From an uncultured Methanoregula sp. (GTDB lineage: Archaea > Halobacteriota > Methanomicrobia > Methanomicrobiales > Methanospirillaceae): 64,000 nt of DNA. The notes below the pieces were generated by a model that worked only from the letters and a program-made list of their open reading frames with translations, was not told where the DNA came from and ran no database searches. How positions within the stretch are numbered: the stretch's first letter is position 1; each line of letters starts with the position of its first letter. The position numbers and the translations under genes were made by a program. The DNA lies in the NCBI RefSeq assembly GCF_963678795.1, contig NZ_OY787453.1, positions 1,426,001-1,490,000 of the forward strand, read 5' to 3'. This document shows positions 53,711-62,093 of this stretch, in pieces.

Positions 53711-54481
53711 ATGCCGTTCTGTTCATCGTGTGGTGCGGAGATTATTCCGGGAAACAGGTACTGCACCGAGTGCGGTGCTGCTGTGGAAAGTTCCCCTGTA
53801 TCCGTAACACCGGTTCCACCGGTAAGCCCCGGCCCCCCGCCTGTGCTTCCTGCGAAGATTCGGGGTAATAAGGTAATGTTCATCATAATCGGGATTGCAG
53901 TTATCTGCATCATCCTTGCTGGAGTATTCTTTTCCGGTATGGTTCTCACCAAACCCCGTATATCATCGTCATCTGGAGCCATGCAGAATGTATCGGTCAC
54001 CCCGACTGGATATGCGATCGTATCCACACTTGGTCCGGATACTGCAATAACCCCGGGAGTTACGCCAACATCAAAAATTGAGGACAGCGCCCGGTTCGGA
54101 AGCGATTACGAGCGGGTTTATTCGATCAGTAAAAAATTCTCGTTCGGGCAAAAGGAACTATTCAGCCAGAATGTGACGACCCCCCCGCTGTATATTAAAT
54201 TCGATCTTACCCCGGTCAAAATCAACCGTCATATTCTGGTGGGCATAGGAACGCATCAGGAACATATGGAAAATGTTACGGAGAACAGTCCGAATGCCTG
54301 GTTCGAAGTAAAAGTATTCAATATAATTGATGAGAGTCTTGCCTACGATGAGGGATTTGGAAACGATTTCAGCGATATGACAAACCAGGAGTTCATGGTG
54401 CGGCAACCGGGCAAATACCGGATAGAGATGTCGGGTCATGAAGTATTCGCCAATGTGACGATATTAACCGGAATACAATAA
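53711..54481 (+). CDS. Zinc-ribbon membrane protein with extracellular beta domain
   Basis: 256 residues. A zinc ribbon MPFCSSCGAEIIPGNRYCTECG at the N-terminus, a Pro-rich linker, one membrane helix (about 57-78, VMFIIIGIAVICIILAGVFF), then a soluble part (about 95-256) that is beta-rich (RVYSISKKFSFGQKELF, YIKFDLTPVKINRHILVGIG) and ends with a short strand repeat. No family is recognised for the outer domain. ATG 53711 with no clear ribosome site. It is the first of several forward genes leading to the vWA/kinase cassette, but a 126-bp gap follows. Confidence 0.75.
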   Translation: MPFCSSCGAEIIPGNRYCTECGAAVESSPVSVTPVPPVSPGPPPVLPAKIRGNKVMFIIIGIAVICIILAGVFFSGMVLTKPRISSSSGAMQNVSVTPTGYAIVSTLGPDTAITPGVTPTSKIEDSARFGSDYERVYSISKKFSFGQKELFSQNVTTPPLYIKFDLTPVKINRHILVGIGTHQEHMENVTENSPNAWFEVKVFNIIDESLAYDEGFGNDFSDMTNQEFMVRQPGKYRIEMSGHEVFANVTILTGIQ

Positions 54482-54606
54482 TTTTCATTGCGGCATACTA
54501 CCTGTTTTACCTCCCCTTAATACCGGAATTTCCATTATTTTAACCCCATGTTTTAATTGATTGGAATTCCTAGTACTAGAGATACCATAGAATGGAGTAG
54601 TAAATC

Positions 54607-54846
54607 ATGAATTTTGGAAGTCTTGGTGGAATGGGTGGGGCTGTTTCAAGTTACCTTGGAACCCCGGAAGGGCAGGAAGCTGCAAAACAATTCCTTGCAT
54701 CGCCTGAAGGAATCAACCTCTTGAAAACATTTGCTGCGAGCCCTGAGGGACAAAAAGCGCTCCTGAGCGTTGTTCCCACGCTGCTGAACGTGATCAATCT
54801 TCCCCCGGGAGTCAAAGAAATGATTCTCGCAGGACTCCCGAAATAA
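54607..54846 (+). CDS. Small 13-residue-repeat (PEG) protein
   Basis: 79 residues with three tandem 13-residue repeats: TPEGQEAAKQFLA, SPEGINLLKTFAA and SPEGQKALLSVVP. A short Gly-rich start (NFGSLGGMGGAV) and a hydrophobic end (VINLPPGVKEMILAGLPK) flank them. A ribosome site GGAG lies about 10 nt before ATG 54607. No known family. It lies 75 bp before the vWA gene and is read in the same direction, so it may be part of that system. Confidence 0.75.
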   Translation: MNFGSLGGMGGAVSSYLGTPEGQEAAKQFLASPEGINLLKTFAASPEGQKALLSVVPTLLNVINLPPGVKEMILAGLPK

Positions 54847-54921
54847 AAAAAACGATTCATCTTTTTTCCTGGTTCTATATTTTTCATAAAAACCGGTGAT
54901 CTTATATGGTTATCGGATAGA

Positions 54922-55671
54922 ATGAATGGTAATGCAGGGGGTTATATCATAGAAGATACCATCCCGATTCCTGATGGGCAGGTTGTGCGAAAAAAACTCC
55001 ACTTTTTCTGGATAGCCGACTGTTCCGATTCCATGCGGGGAAAGAAGATTGCTACCTTGAACCAGGCAATCCGGGAAGCAGTCCCTGAGGTCCAGAAGGC
55101 AGTAGCCTCGTACCCGCAGGTTGAGATCCAGATGAGAGCCATCAAATTCTCCGATGATGCATCCTGGCACATTGGTCCGGACCCGGTGCCTCTCGAACAA
55201 TTTGTCTGGCCCGAACTTGAAACATCGGGACTTACTGCCACGGCAAAAGCCCTCCGACTTCTGGAAAAAGAACTCTCCATTGAGCGCATGCCGCGGCGGG
55301 GACTCCCCCCGGTCTGCATCCTTGTATCTGACGGTTTCTGTACCGACCCCCGGGAAGAATACGATGCAGCGATTGCCGATCTTGCCAAAATCCCCTGGGG
55401 GGTCAAGGCCGTCCGTATCGCGATTGCCATCGGGGATGAATCTGATTATAACGAGACCGAACTGCTCAAATTTGTCAACCAGGACCAGATCGGTCTTTTA
55501 AAAGCCCATTCACCGGAAGAACTGGTCTCGTATATCAAGTGGGCTTCAGTATCAGCTTCTGTTGCCTCATCACGGGGCCGCAGCCGGGGTACCGGTGCAA
55601 CGGAAGATACTTCCAATGTAATAATCGACTCACCGCCTCCTCTGATCACCTCGAATACCGATTTATTCTAA
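54922..55671 (+). CDS. vWA-domain protein of the TerY type
   Basis: 249 residues; a von Willebrand A domain fills residues 20-210. The metal-ion site is D33-x-S-x-S (DCSDSM), and TSGLTATAKAL and LVSDGFCTDPREEYD are further hallmarks. The tail from about 212 (SVSASVASSRGRSRG) is flexible. A TATA-like TTATAT at 54901 lies about 22 nt before ATG 54922, so a leaderless start is likely. It is followed after 9 bp by a PP2C phosphatase and then by a kinase, matching the TerY-associated phosphorylation triad described in bacteria. Confidence 0.9.
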   Translation: MNGNAGGYIIEDTIPIPDGQVVRKKLHFFWIADCSDSMRGKKIATLNQAIREAVPEVQKAVASYPQVEIQMRAIKFSDDASWHIGPDPVPLEQFVWPELETSGLTATAKALRLLEKELSIERMPRRGLPPVCILVSDGFCTDPREEYDAAIADLAKIPWGVKAVRIAIAIGDESDYNETELLKFVNQDQIGLLKAHSPEELVSYIKWASVSASVASSRGRSRGTGATEDTSNVIIDSPPPLITSNTDLF

Positions 55672-55680
55672 GGCCCTGAT

Positions 55681-56604
55681 ATGCAGCCTACCCGGGATTT
55701 CCAGTGTACCAGCGATGCAAGTCTTGGCTGGGCATTCGGGTGCAGTCGCACCGGTGCCTCTCATATCAGTTCCGGCCGTCCCTGCGAAGATGCGTTTGCC
55801 CTCTTCTCCGGCTCGTCCGGGGCCAAACCCTGTATTGCGGTTGCGGTTGCTGACGGGCATGGAGATCCCCGGCATGACCTGAGCAGGACTGGTTCTGCCC
55901 TTGCGGTCCAGGCCGCGATCGACGAACTGATTGTTTTTCAGCGCTTACACCTCCATGATGTTCCAAACCTGTCGATCCGGGCCGAGTTCAAGGCAGATTT
56001 TCCGCGCCGGACCAGCCGACGGTGGCGTGAAGCGGTAAACGAAGAACCCCTGCGGAACGAAAATGGCTATCTTCCCTCAGGCAGTTCCGGAAATGCTGAA
56101 TACAGCCGGTATGGCTCTACGCTTATAGCCGCCATGGTTGTTGCTGACATGATCCTCATCAGCCAGATCGGTGATGGCGACGTTGTCCTTGTCCGTCCTG
56201 ACGGGACAATTGAGACCCCTATACCTGCTGACCCGTCCCTTGTCGGGAAAGAAACGCATTCCATCTCTTCGAGGGATGCCCATCTTCTCTGGCGCACGGC
56301 AACCCTGGACCGGGGCCCGGGCGGGGTACTCATTATTGCAACCGATGGTGTTTCGGACTCATTCGATGGATCGGAAGGTGAGGAATTCATCAGGTTCATC
56401 AGGAGCCTCGTTGCCCGGATCAATGAATTCGGTATGGAGAGTGTTGCAGGTTCCATGAAAAGCTGGCTTGACCGGTACTCTGCCCTTGCAAGCGGGGATG
56501 ATATGACGCTTGTCTTTGTCTGTGTCAACGAAGTAGAGGAAGAAAGAGAAAGCGCTGCCCCGCAAACCCCCGGCAACCACGAAGCAGGATCGGTGGAATG
56601 GTAA
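55681..56604 (+). CDS. PP2C-family protein phosphatase of the TerY cassette
   Basis: 307 residues. PP2C metal-binding motifs VADGHGDPRHD, IGDGDVVLVR, IATDGVSDSFDG and GDDMTLVFV are in order. It removes phosphates from serine/threonine; the natural partner is the adjacent kinase. Its stop codon overlaps the kinase start (TAATG at 56602-56606). The N-terminal Cys-rich sequence GCSRTGASHISSGRPCED is typical of this subgroup. Confidence 0.92.
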   Translation: MQPTRDFQCTSDASLGWAFGCSRTGASHISSGRPCEDAFALFSGSSGAKPCIAVAVADGHGDPRHDLSRTGSALAVQAAIDELIVFQRLHLHDVPNLSIRAEFKADFPRRTSRRWREAVNEEPLRNENGYLPSGSSGNAEYSRYGSTLIAAMVVADMILISQIGDGDVVLVRPDGTIETPIPADPSLVGKETHSISSRDAHLLWRTATLDRGPGGVLIIATDGVSDSFDGSEGEEFIRFIRSLVARINEFGMESVAGSMKSWLDRYSALASGDDMTLVFVCVNEVEEERESAAPQTPGNHEAGSVEW

Positions 56605-57953
56605 TGCCCCTTGCCATAGGTCAGCGTGTAAACGCCGAACTCTCCGGTATCGAATTGCAGGTAATCAGGAAACTGGGGGAGGGAACCCAGGGTGAGGTGT
56701 ACCTTGTCGAAGGCCCCCAGGAGTACCAGGCAGTGAAATGGTACAAGCCCGAACAGGCGACCGTAGAACAGAAAGCTGCTGTTCTCTATCTTGTCCGGAC
56801 CGGACCGCCGTTCGGTGCCGGGGGGAAGCGGTTCATCTGGCCACTCGATCTTGTCACTTCACCATCATCCCGACAGTTCGGGTACCTCATGTCCCGGATA
56901 GATACGCTCCGGTATGCCGAACTTGGCGAAGTATGGGCACATCTCAAGCCGGTGCCGAACTTCTCTGCCCTGTGCGAGATCTCGTACCAGCTGGCAAACA
57001 GCTACCGCTCGTTGCACCTGTCCGGGCACTGTTACCGGGACATATCTGCCGGAAACCTGATGTTCGATCCCAGGAACGGCGATATTCTGATCTGCGACAA
57101 TGACAACGTGGGCGTCAACCGGCAATCACGCTGCCAGGTCTGGGGCACGATGGAGTACATGGCTCCCGAGATCATCCGGGGAGAGGCAGATCCGTCCACC
57201 CAGACAGACCTCCATTCTCTGGCAGTCCTCCTCTTCTACCTCTGGGTCTGGCATCATCCATTCCATGGAGATATGGAGTACCGCTTTCACTGTTGGGACA
57301 TTCCTGCAAAAAAGAAGGTCTATGGCGAGACACCGGTCTTTGTCTTTGATCCGGATGATCATTCCAACCGTCTCCCCCCCGACCCGGATTACGCAATTGC
57401 ACGGGAACGCTGGGATTACTGTCCGGAGGATCTTAAATGTGCATTTAACCGGGCTTTCACGGAGGGCTTAAAAGATCCGGACCGACGCGTTACAGAAGGC
57501 GAATGGCAGAATCTTTTTGCCGGTATCAAGGACAGGATTATCCTCTGCCCCCGATGCAAAGCCGAGAACATTGCATACCTTGACCGGGGATGTGAATGCT
57601 GGCACTGCCATAACCGGATATCCCCCCCGCCGACCCTTATCATCCGGCGCCCGGCCGGGGAGACACAGATCGCCCTTGGCCTTGGCAGTACGATTCTCCG
57701 GAGGCACATTACCACCACTCCTGCCCAGGACGATGGATCTGCCCGTGTAGGGATAATCGTGCCGCACCCCACGATCCCGGGCGCCGCCGGCATCCGAAAC
57801 CAGACAACCACCTCATGGCAGGCAGTTTATCCGGATGGCACCGGTACTGATGTTCCCCCCGGAAAAGCAGTACCCCTGAATCCGGGCGTGGTTATTATGA
57901 TAGAAGGAATTCCTATGACAATTACCGCACCAAAGAACGGTGAGACCGTATGA
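56598..57953 (+). CDS. Serine/threonine protein kinase of the TerY cassette
   Basis: 451 residues. Kinase core: glycine loop GEGTQGEVYLVEG, lysine in QAVKWY, and atypical catalytic loop GHCYRDISAGNLMFD (HRD replaced by YRD). The DFG position reads CDNDNVG, as in related kinases of this cassette, and MAPEI is present. A zinc ribbon (CPRCKAENIAYLDRGCECWHC, about 315-335) and a FHA-like C-terminal strand region (IPGAAGIRNQTTTSWQAVYPDG) follow. It overlaps the phosphatase by a few bases and the HEAT protein by 4. Start could be ATG 56598 or ATG 56604. Confidence 0.9.
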   Translation: MVMPLAIGQRVNAELSGIELQVIRKLGEGTQGEVYLVEGPQEYQAVKWYKPEQATVEQKAAVLYLVRTGPPFGAGGKRFIWPLDLVTSPSSRQFGYLMSRIDTLRYAELGEVWAHLKPVPNFSALCEISYQLANSYRSLHLSGHCYRDISAGNLMFDPRNGDILICDNDNVGVNRQSRCQVWGTMEYMAPEIIRGEADPSTQTDLHSLAVLLFYLWVWHHPFHGDMEYRFHCWDIPAKKKVYGETPVFVFDPDDHSNRLPPDPDYAIARERWDYCPEDLKCAFNRAFTEGLKDPDRRVTEGEWQNLFAGIKDRIILCPRCKAENIAYLDRGCECWHCHNRISPPPTLIIRRPAGETQIALGLGSTILRRHITTTPAQDDGSARVGIIVPHPTIPGAAGIRNQTTTSWQAVYPDGTGTDVPPGKAVPLNPGVVIMIEGIPMTITAPKNGETV

Positions 57954-58810
57954 AAGATCTGCCACGAATCATCCTCAAAGACATGGTCCGGCGCTATGGC
58001 GAATCCCTTGTGCATGACCCGTTCCGTTGCGAGGCCCTGCTCCGGGATACCTGCGGCTCCTGCGGTCGGGAAATCTTTGTTCTTGTCAGTGCCGTGCGCC
58101 AGCATGTTCCCATTGATCTTCTCGCCCCACGCCACAATTTTCCCCTTTCCCTGATGAAAGGATTCATGATCAAGCGTCTCCAGGACGAGATGGGGCTCTC
58201 TGATGAATCCGCCCGCTGGGCTGTTGAAACCTGGGCAGAGGCACTCGGTCTTTCTGAGAATACTGACAAAGAAGATCTTACTTCCGGTGCAACTCCCGTA
58301 AACAGAGTTTCTGGAGAAACCTCAGGCACACATCCGCCCCCGGATCCGGCCCGGCGGCAGCAGTGGGCAACGAAACTGGATGACGGGGTAATTGACACAC
58401 GGCTCAGAACAGTTGAGGAACTTGCAAAAGCCGGGGACCGGGAAAGTATCCGGCTCCTCATCAGTGCACTCGAGAATGATCGCTGGAGAGTACGGAGTGC
58501 CGCATATGATGCCCTGGTATCTCTTTCCGGTACCGCGGTACCGTTACTTCTTGAAGCCCTGGCCGATTCGCATGACGGGCTGGTTTCGCGGGTGATTCTC
58601 ATCCTTGCTGCGATCCAGGATCATGATGCCACCGAACCGCTTACCGCACTTCTTGGGCGGGAGCGCTCCCTCGATCTCAGGATAATCTTCGCACTGGGGG
58701 AGATTGGTGATGACCGGGCAACATCCCCGCTCTCGAAATACCTTGTTTCGCCGGATCCAGACATCAGCCTTGCCGTGGCAGGTGCCCTGAAGAAGATCTC
58801 CGGAACGTAA
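57950..58810 (+). CDS. HEAT-repeat protein of the kinase/phosphatase cassette
   Basis: 286 residues. The N-terminal domain (about 1-100) has the conserved layout RIILKDMVRRYGESLVHDPFRCEALLRDTCG seen beside such kinases, with CGSCGR. A linker (about 105-135) leads to HEAT/PBS-lyase-like repeats (about 140-285: DRESIRLLISALENDRWRVRSAAYDALV and the next two). It probably holds the kinase and its targets. It overlaps the kinase stop codon by 4 bp (ATGA). Last gene of the forward run; ppx converges 83 bp away. Confidence 0.88.
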   Translation: MKDLPRIILKDMVRRYGESLVHDPFRCEALLRDTCGSCGREIFVLVSAVRQHVPIDLLAPRHNFPLSLMKGFMIKRLQDEMGLSDESARWAVETWAEALGLSENTDKEDLTSGATPVNRVSGETSGTHPPPDPARRQQWATKLDDGVIDTRLRTVEELAKAGDRESIRLLISALENDRWRVRSAAYDALVSLSGTAVPLLLEALADSHDGLVSRVILILAAIQDHDATEPLTALLGRERSLDLRIIFALGEIGDDRATSPLSKYLVSPDPDISLAVAGALKKISGT

Positions 58811-58893
58811 TCCGGTTTGAGATTTTTTTCCGGGAGACCGGCATGAACCTGTCATTTCCCAACCGTACGGATAAAAAGATAACTTTCTGGAAT

Positions 58894-60480
58894 TCATCCG
58901 CCGGACTGCGAATCAATCATCGAAAACGCGAGCGTCCGGCCAAATACTTTCTCGAAAGCCTTTCGCTCGTTCTCGATCCCCCAGATCTCGAGCTGACAGT
59001 CGCCGCGTGCAACAATCTCGAGATGAACCGTTTCTCTCTCAACTCTCACAAACCGGACATGCTGGATAAGGGCGGCATGGCTCCGGTCAAGGCTCTCGCC
59101 AAGCCGGATGAACGTTGCAAGCATCCGGAGCATATCGCGTTCCCGGGAATCGAATCCGGCAATTTCGGGATCTTTCTTCTTTGGCGCCTTCTTCCGGTGG
59201 AACCGGGCCAGGTTTGCCATGAATGTCACTTCCTGCTGGTTAAAGCCGAGTAATTCTGAGTTCCGGATTATGTAATAGGAATGAGCGTGGTGATTCGTGT
59301 AGGAGATGAACGACCCGATATCGTGGAGGAATGTTGCATACTCCAGCAGTTCCCGGGTCTGGTCGCCGAACTGGTGGATGCCAAGGTGTTTTGCTGAATC
59401 GAACATCTCGAGGACAAGGCTCGTCACCGTGCGGGCATGGCTCTCATTAATACCGCAGGATCGACCGAGCTGGAGGACGCTGCGCTGTCGCGACGAGAGT
59501 TCGCCAAGCAGGGGGAATGAATCCATCCGGGAGAGGTAGTCTGCAAGAAGACCGTCCTGGAGCCCGCGACTGGTGACCGAGATACGGTCAAGCGAAAGCT
59601 CCTTCATGAAGGTATCGAGAACTGCAGATCCGGCAATGATGATATCGGCCCGTTCAGGATTGATCCCGGGAACTTTTTTGCGCTGTTCGAGCGGAAGGGA
59701 TGAGAGCAGTTCGATGACTTTTTTTAAGTCCTTGTAGCTCAGGGTCAGATCCGATGCCGGGGCTGAAGGATGGAGGGCTTTATGCGCTATTTCGGCCAGG
59801 TTGAGAATTGTACCAGAGCTGCCAATCGCACAATCGATAGCATGCGCCTTTATCCGGGGAAGGGAATGTATGATCGCGTTTTTGATGTGCTGCTGGACTT
59901 TCCGGTATCGGTCGGAAGATACCGGACCGGTTTCATCCGGGGGGAAATACTGGTTGGCAAGTCGTATTGCGCCGAGCCTGAAACTGTCCAGGTACAAATA
60001 ATCCCTGGCATTTCCGACAGCGATCTCGGTACTTCCCCCGCCGATATCGATAAAAAATCCCATCTGCGTGCCAAGATGTGTCCCGCTGGCCACGCCAAGA
60101 TAAATAAGGCGGGCCTCCTCCCGCCCGGAGATCACCCGGATATCGAGACCGGCTTCGTGCCGGATCCTCTGGAGGAGTTCGTTCTGGTTGGAAGCTTCGC
60201 GGGCAGCGGACGTGGCGACGGCAACGAATTCTTCGGAATTGAATGTCCGGGCAAGATCCGTGAATTTTTTACAGACAACAACTGCCCGCTCCATTGCCTC
60301 AGGCGTTATCTCATCCTCTTCAAACTCGCCGTCTCCCAGCCGGACCTGCTGCTTCTGCCGGCTAAGGATGGTATATGAGTGATTGGGGTTGAGGCGTACA
60401 ACGAGCAGTCGTATCGAGTTGGTTCCCATGTCGATAAACGAGACAACCCTGCCTTCAGGTGCGATAGTTCCGGGATTCAA
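58894..60480 (-). CDS. ppx: Exopolyphosphatase (Ppx/GppA family)
   Basis: 528 residues. The actin-like Ppx core has phosphate loops DMGTNSIRLLVV and FIDIGGGSTEIAV. A C-terminal HD domain (FLHDIGSFISYTNHHAHSYY, about 375-510) is attached, with ARFHRKK and RLGESLDRSHAAL. It releases phosphate from polyphosphate or acts on pppGpp-like substrates. It overlaps the CHAD-HD gene by 4 bp and so is the third gene of a ppk1-CHAD-ppx operon. Length is normal for the family. Confidence 0.93.
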   Translation of the reverse strand: MNPGTIAPEGRVVSFIDMGTNSIRLLVVRLNPNHSYTILSRQKQQVRLGDGEFEEDEITPEAMERAVVVCKKFTDLARTFNSEEFVAVATSAAREASNQNELLQRIRHEAGLDIRVISGREEARLIYLGVASGTHLGTQMGFFIDIGGGSTEIAVGNARDYLYLDSFRLGAIRLANQYFPPDETGPVSSDRYRKVQQHIKNAIIHSLPRIKAHAIDCAIGSSGTILNLAEIAHKALHPSAPASDLTLSYKDLKKVIELLSSLPLEQRKKVPGINPERADIIIAGSAVLDTFMKELSLDRISVTSRGLQDGLLADYLSRMDSFPLLGELSSRQRSVLQLGRSCGINESHARTVTSLVLEMFDSAKHLGIHQFGDQTRELLEYATFLHDIGSFISYTNHHAHSYYIIRNSELLGFNQQEVTFMANLARFHRKKAPKKKDPEIAGFDSRERDMLRMLATFIRLGESLDRSHAALIQHVRFVRVERETVHLEIVARGDCQLEIWGIENERKAFEKVFGRTLAFSMIDSQSGG

Positions 60481-62093
60481 CGGATCACCAGTTCACGGGA
60501 AAATGCCCGGCTGAAGAGATCGGATTTTATCCGGGCATGCTCTTTTTCGACCGCAATATCTGCAGCAGATATTGCATCGACAACAACCTGGTCTGTTCCA
60601 ATCACCGCGTGGACTTCCTGTACGGAGCCCGTCCGGGAATAATCAAAACCATCGGCAACCCGGAGAATTGCCGCAAGGGAGAGGGCGGTTCTCTGCTGCT
60701 TTTCAGACAGGATCCGGTAATACTCTTCCAGTTCCGGATTTGAGCGGCCCCGGTGGGAAATAATGGCAAGGCAGATGATCGCACGCTCAGGAATGTCGAG
60801 AGGCAGAGTTTCTGCGGCAAAGATCATTTTTGCTCCCTGTCGGTTGTGTCTTCTCTGTCCGGCGGTCCAGCCGATATCGTGAAGCATACCTGCACATTCC
60901 AGGAGGAAGCGCTCCTCCGGGTCCATCTGGTGCAGTGGCTGGAGACTGTCAAAAAGCATGAGTGCAAGTCGTGTCACATTGGAGCTGTGAGGAATGCCTT
61001 CAGGGTATACCGATGCAAGGAGGGTAACGGCAGCCCGGACATCCGGCTGCCGGAGAGGGGTTTTCGGGTGGAACGGTTTCTTTCTTGCAACGAGAAGCGT
61101 TGTTTTAAGTTCATCCCATAACCCTGCCTTTTTCTGGGATTCCCAGAACCGTGTGAACCGGTAGAACAAGAGAGACCGCTCTTTCTCCCGGATCCGGAGA
61201 AGGATCTTGAGGCTTGCGAGGGTTTTTGTATCAGGTCGTTTTTCTTCGTTCTCAGATCTGAGGCGGCTGCGTTCATGGAGAAGGATACGGACGATAGTAT
61301 CTATCCATACATCGCAGTCATGGATATCGCCTAATATTTCCTGGATCTTTTTGACGCGGGAAAGCGGTTTGTTCAGGCCGAGACGGTAAACCGGACCAAA
61401 TAATTCCATGGTGTACCGGAGTTTTTTTGCCGCAATGCGGGTTGCATGGTGCTCGGCAACAGCCTCAGGATGGTTCACCCAGGTTTCGTATGACAGAAGT
61501 GTCCTGAGCCGCGAATCGATCCTGATCGCAGAAACCGGGGATATGCCATACATGAGGGCTTTTGACGGGCATTGACTCTGGCTGCTCCGGGCAGCGGCAA
61601 AGAATGTCCTCATTTCCGGAACAATCCGGCTCTTCTGCAGCGCATCGAGAGCCGAGACAACACGGGACTGGAGTCCCGAACGTTTTTTCCGGAGTTCCGC
61701 GAGGAGGTACTGCAGGGCCGGGCCTTCCGGAGATTCCGTGTTGCCGGCATCAGGGTGCTTTTCTTTCCAGATACTGTTACTCTTTTTGATCTGTTTCTGC
61801 AGGTACGCAATCTGCACATCGGCATCACGCGCCTCGCCAAGTGCCCGGGTAATATTTGCGATCTCCTGCATCCACCGCTGGTACTGTTTTTTCGGGAAAC
61901 ATTCCCGGAAAAGCGGTAGTGCAGCTCGTAACCTGCGGGATGCAACCCGCATGCGGTGGATATATTCGATATCTTTTGCTTCCCGGACCCCGTTCATCTC
62001 TTTTTCGAATGCCTCAAGGCGGGGCGGGAGCTGCTGCATCCCGAACCACCTCATGGCGGTATTGGGCAGGGCCCCGTCAGGAAGAGCGATCAT
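60477..62093 (-). CDS. CHAD domain - HD domain fusion protein
   Basis: 538 residues. A CHAD domain at about 15-290 carries the conserved basic helices IHRMRVASRRLRAALPLF and RIAAKKLRYTMELF and the acidic GEARDADVQIAYLQ. Then an HD-type domain at about 360-510 (ECAGMLHDIGWTAGQRRHNRQGAKMIF, IISHRGRSNPELEEYYRIL, RVADGFDYSRTG). CHAD binds polyphosphate; the HD domain resembles the one at the end of Ppx, so the protein may bind or process polyphosphate. It lies between ppk1 (17-bp overlap) and ppx (4-bp overlap), which supports that role. Confidence 0.88.
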   Translation of the reverse strand: MIALPDGALPNTAMRWFGMQQLPPRLEAFEKEMNGVREAKDIEYIHRMRVASRRLRAALPLFRECFPKKQYQRWMQEIANITRALGEARDADVQIAYLQKQIKKSNSIWKEKHPDAGNTESPEGPALQYLLAELRKKRSGLQSRVVSALDALQKSRIVPEMRTFFAAARSSQSQCPSKALMYGISPVSAIRIDSRLRTLLSYETWVNHPEAVAEHHATRIAAKKLRYTMELFGPVYRLGLNKPLSRVKKIQEILGDIHDCDVWIDTIVRILLHERSRLRSENEEKRPDTKTLASLKILLRIREKERSLLFYRFTRFWESQKKAGLWDELKTTLLVARKKPFHPKTPLRQPDVRAAVTLLASVYPEGIPHSSNVTRLALMLFDSLQPLHQMDPEERFLLECAGMLHDIGWTAGQRRHNRQGAKMIFAAETLPLDIPERAIICLAIISHRGRSNPELEEYYRILSEKQQRTALSLAAILRVADGFDYSRTGSVQEVHAVIGTDQVVVDAISAADIAVEKEHARIKSDLFSRAFSRELVIR

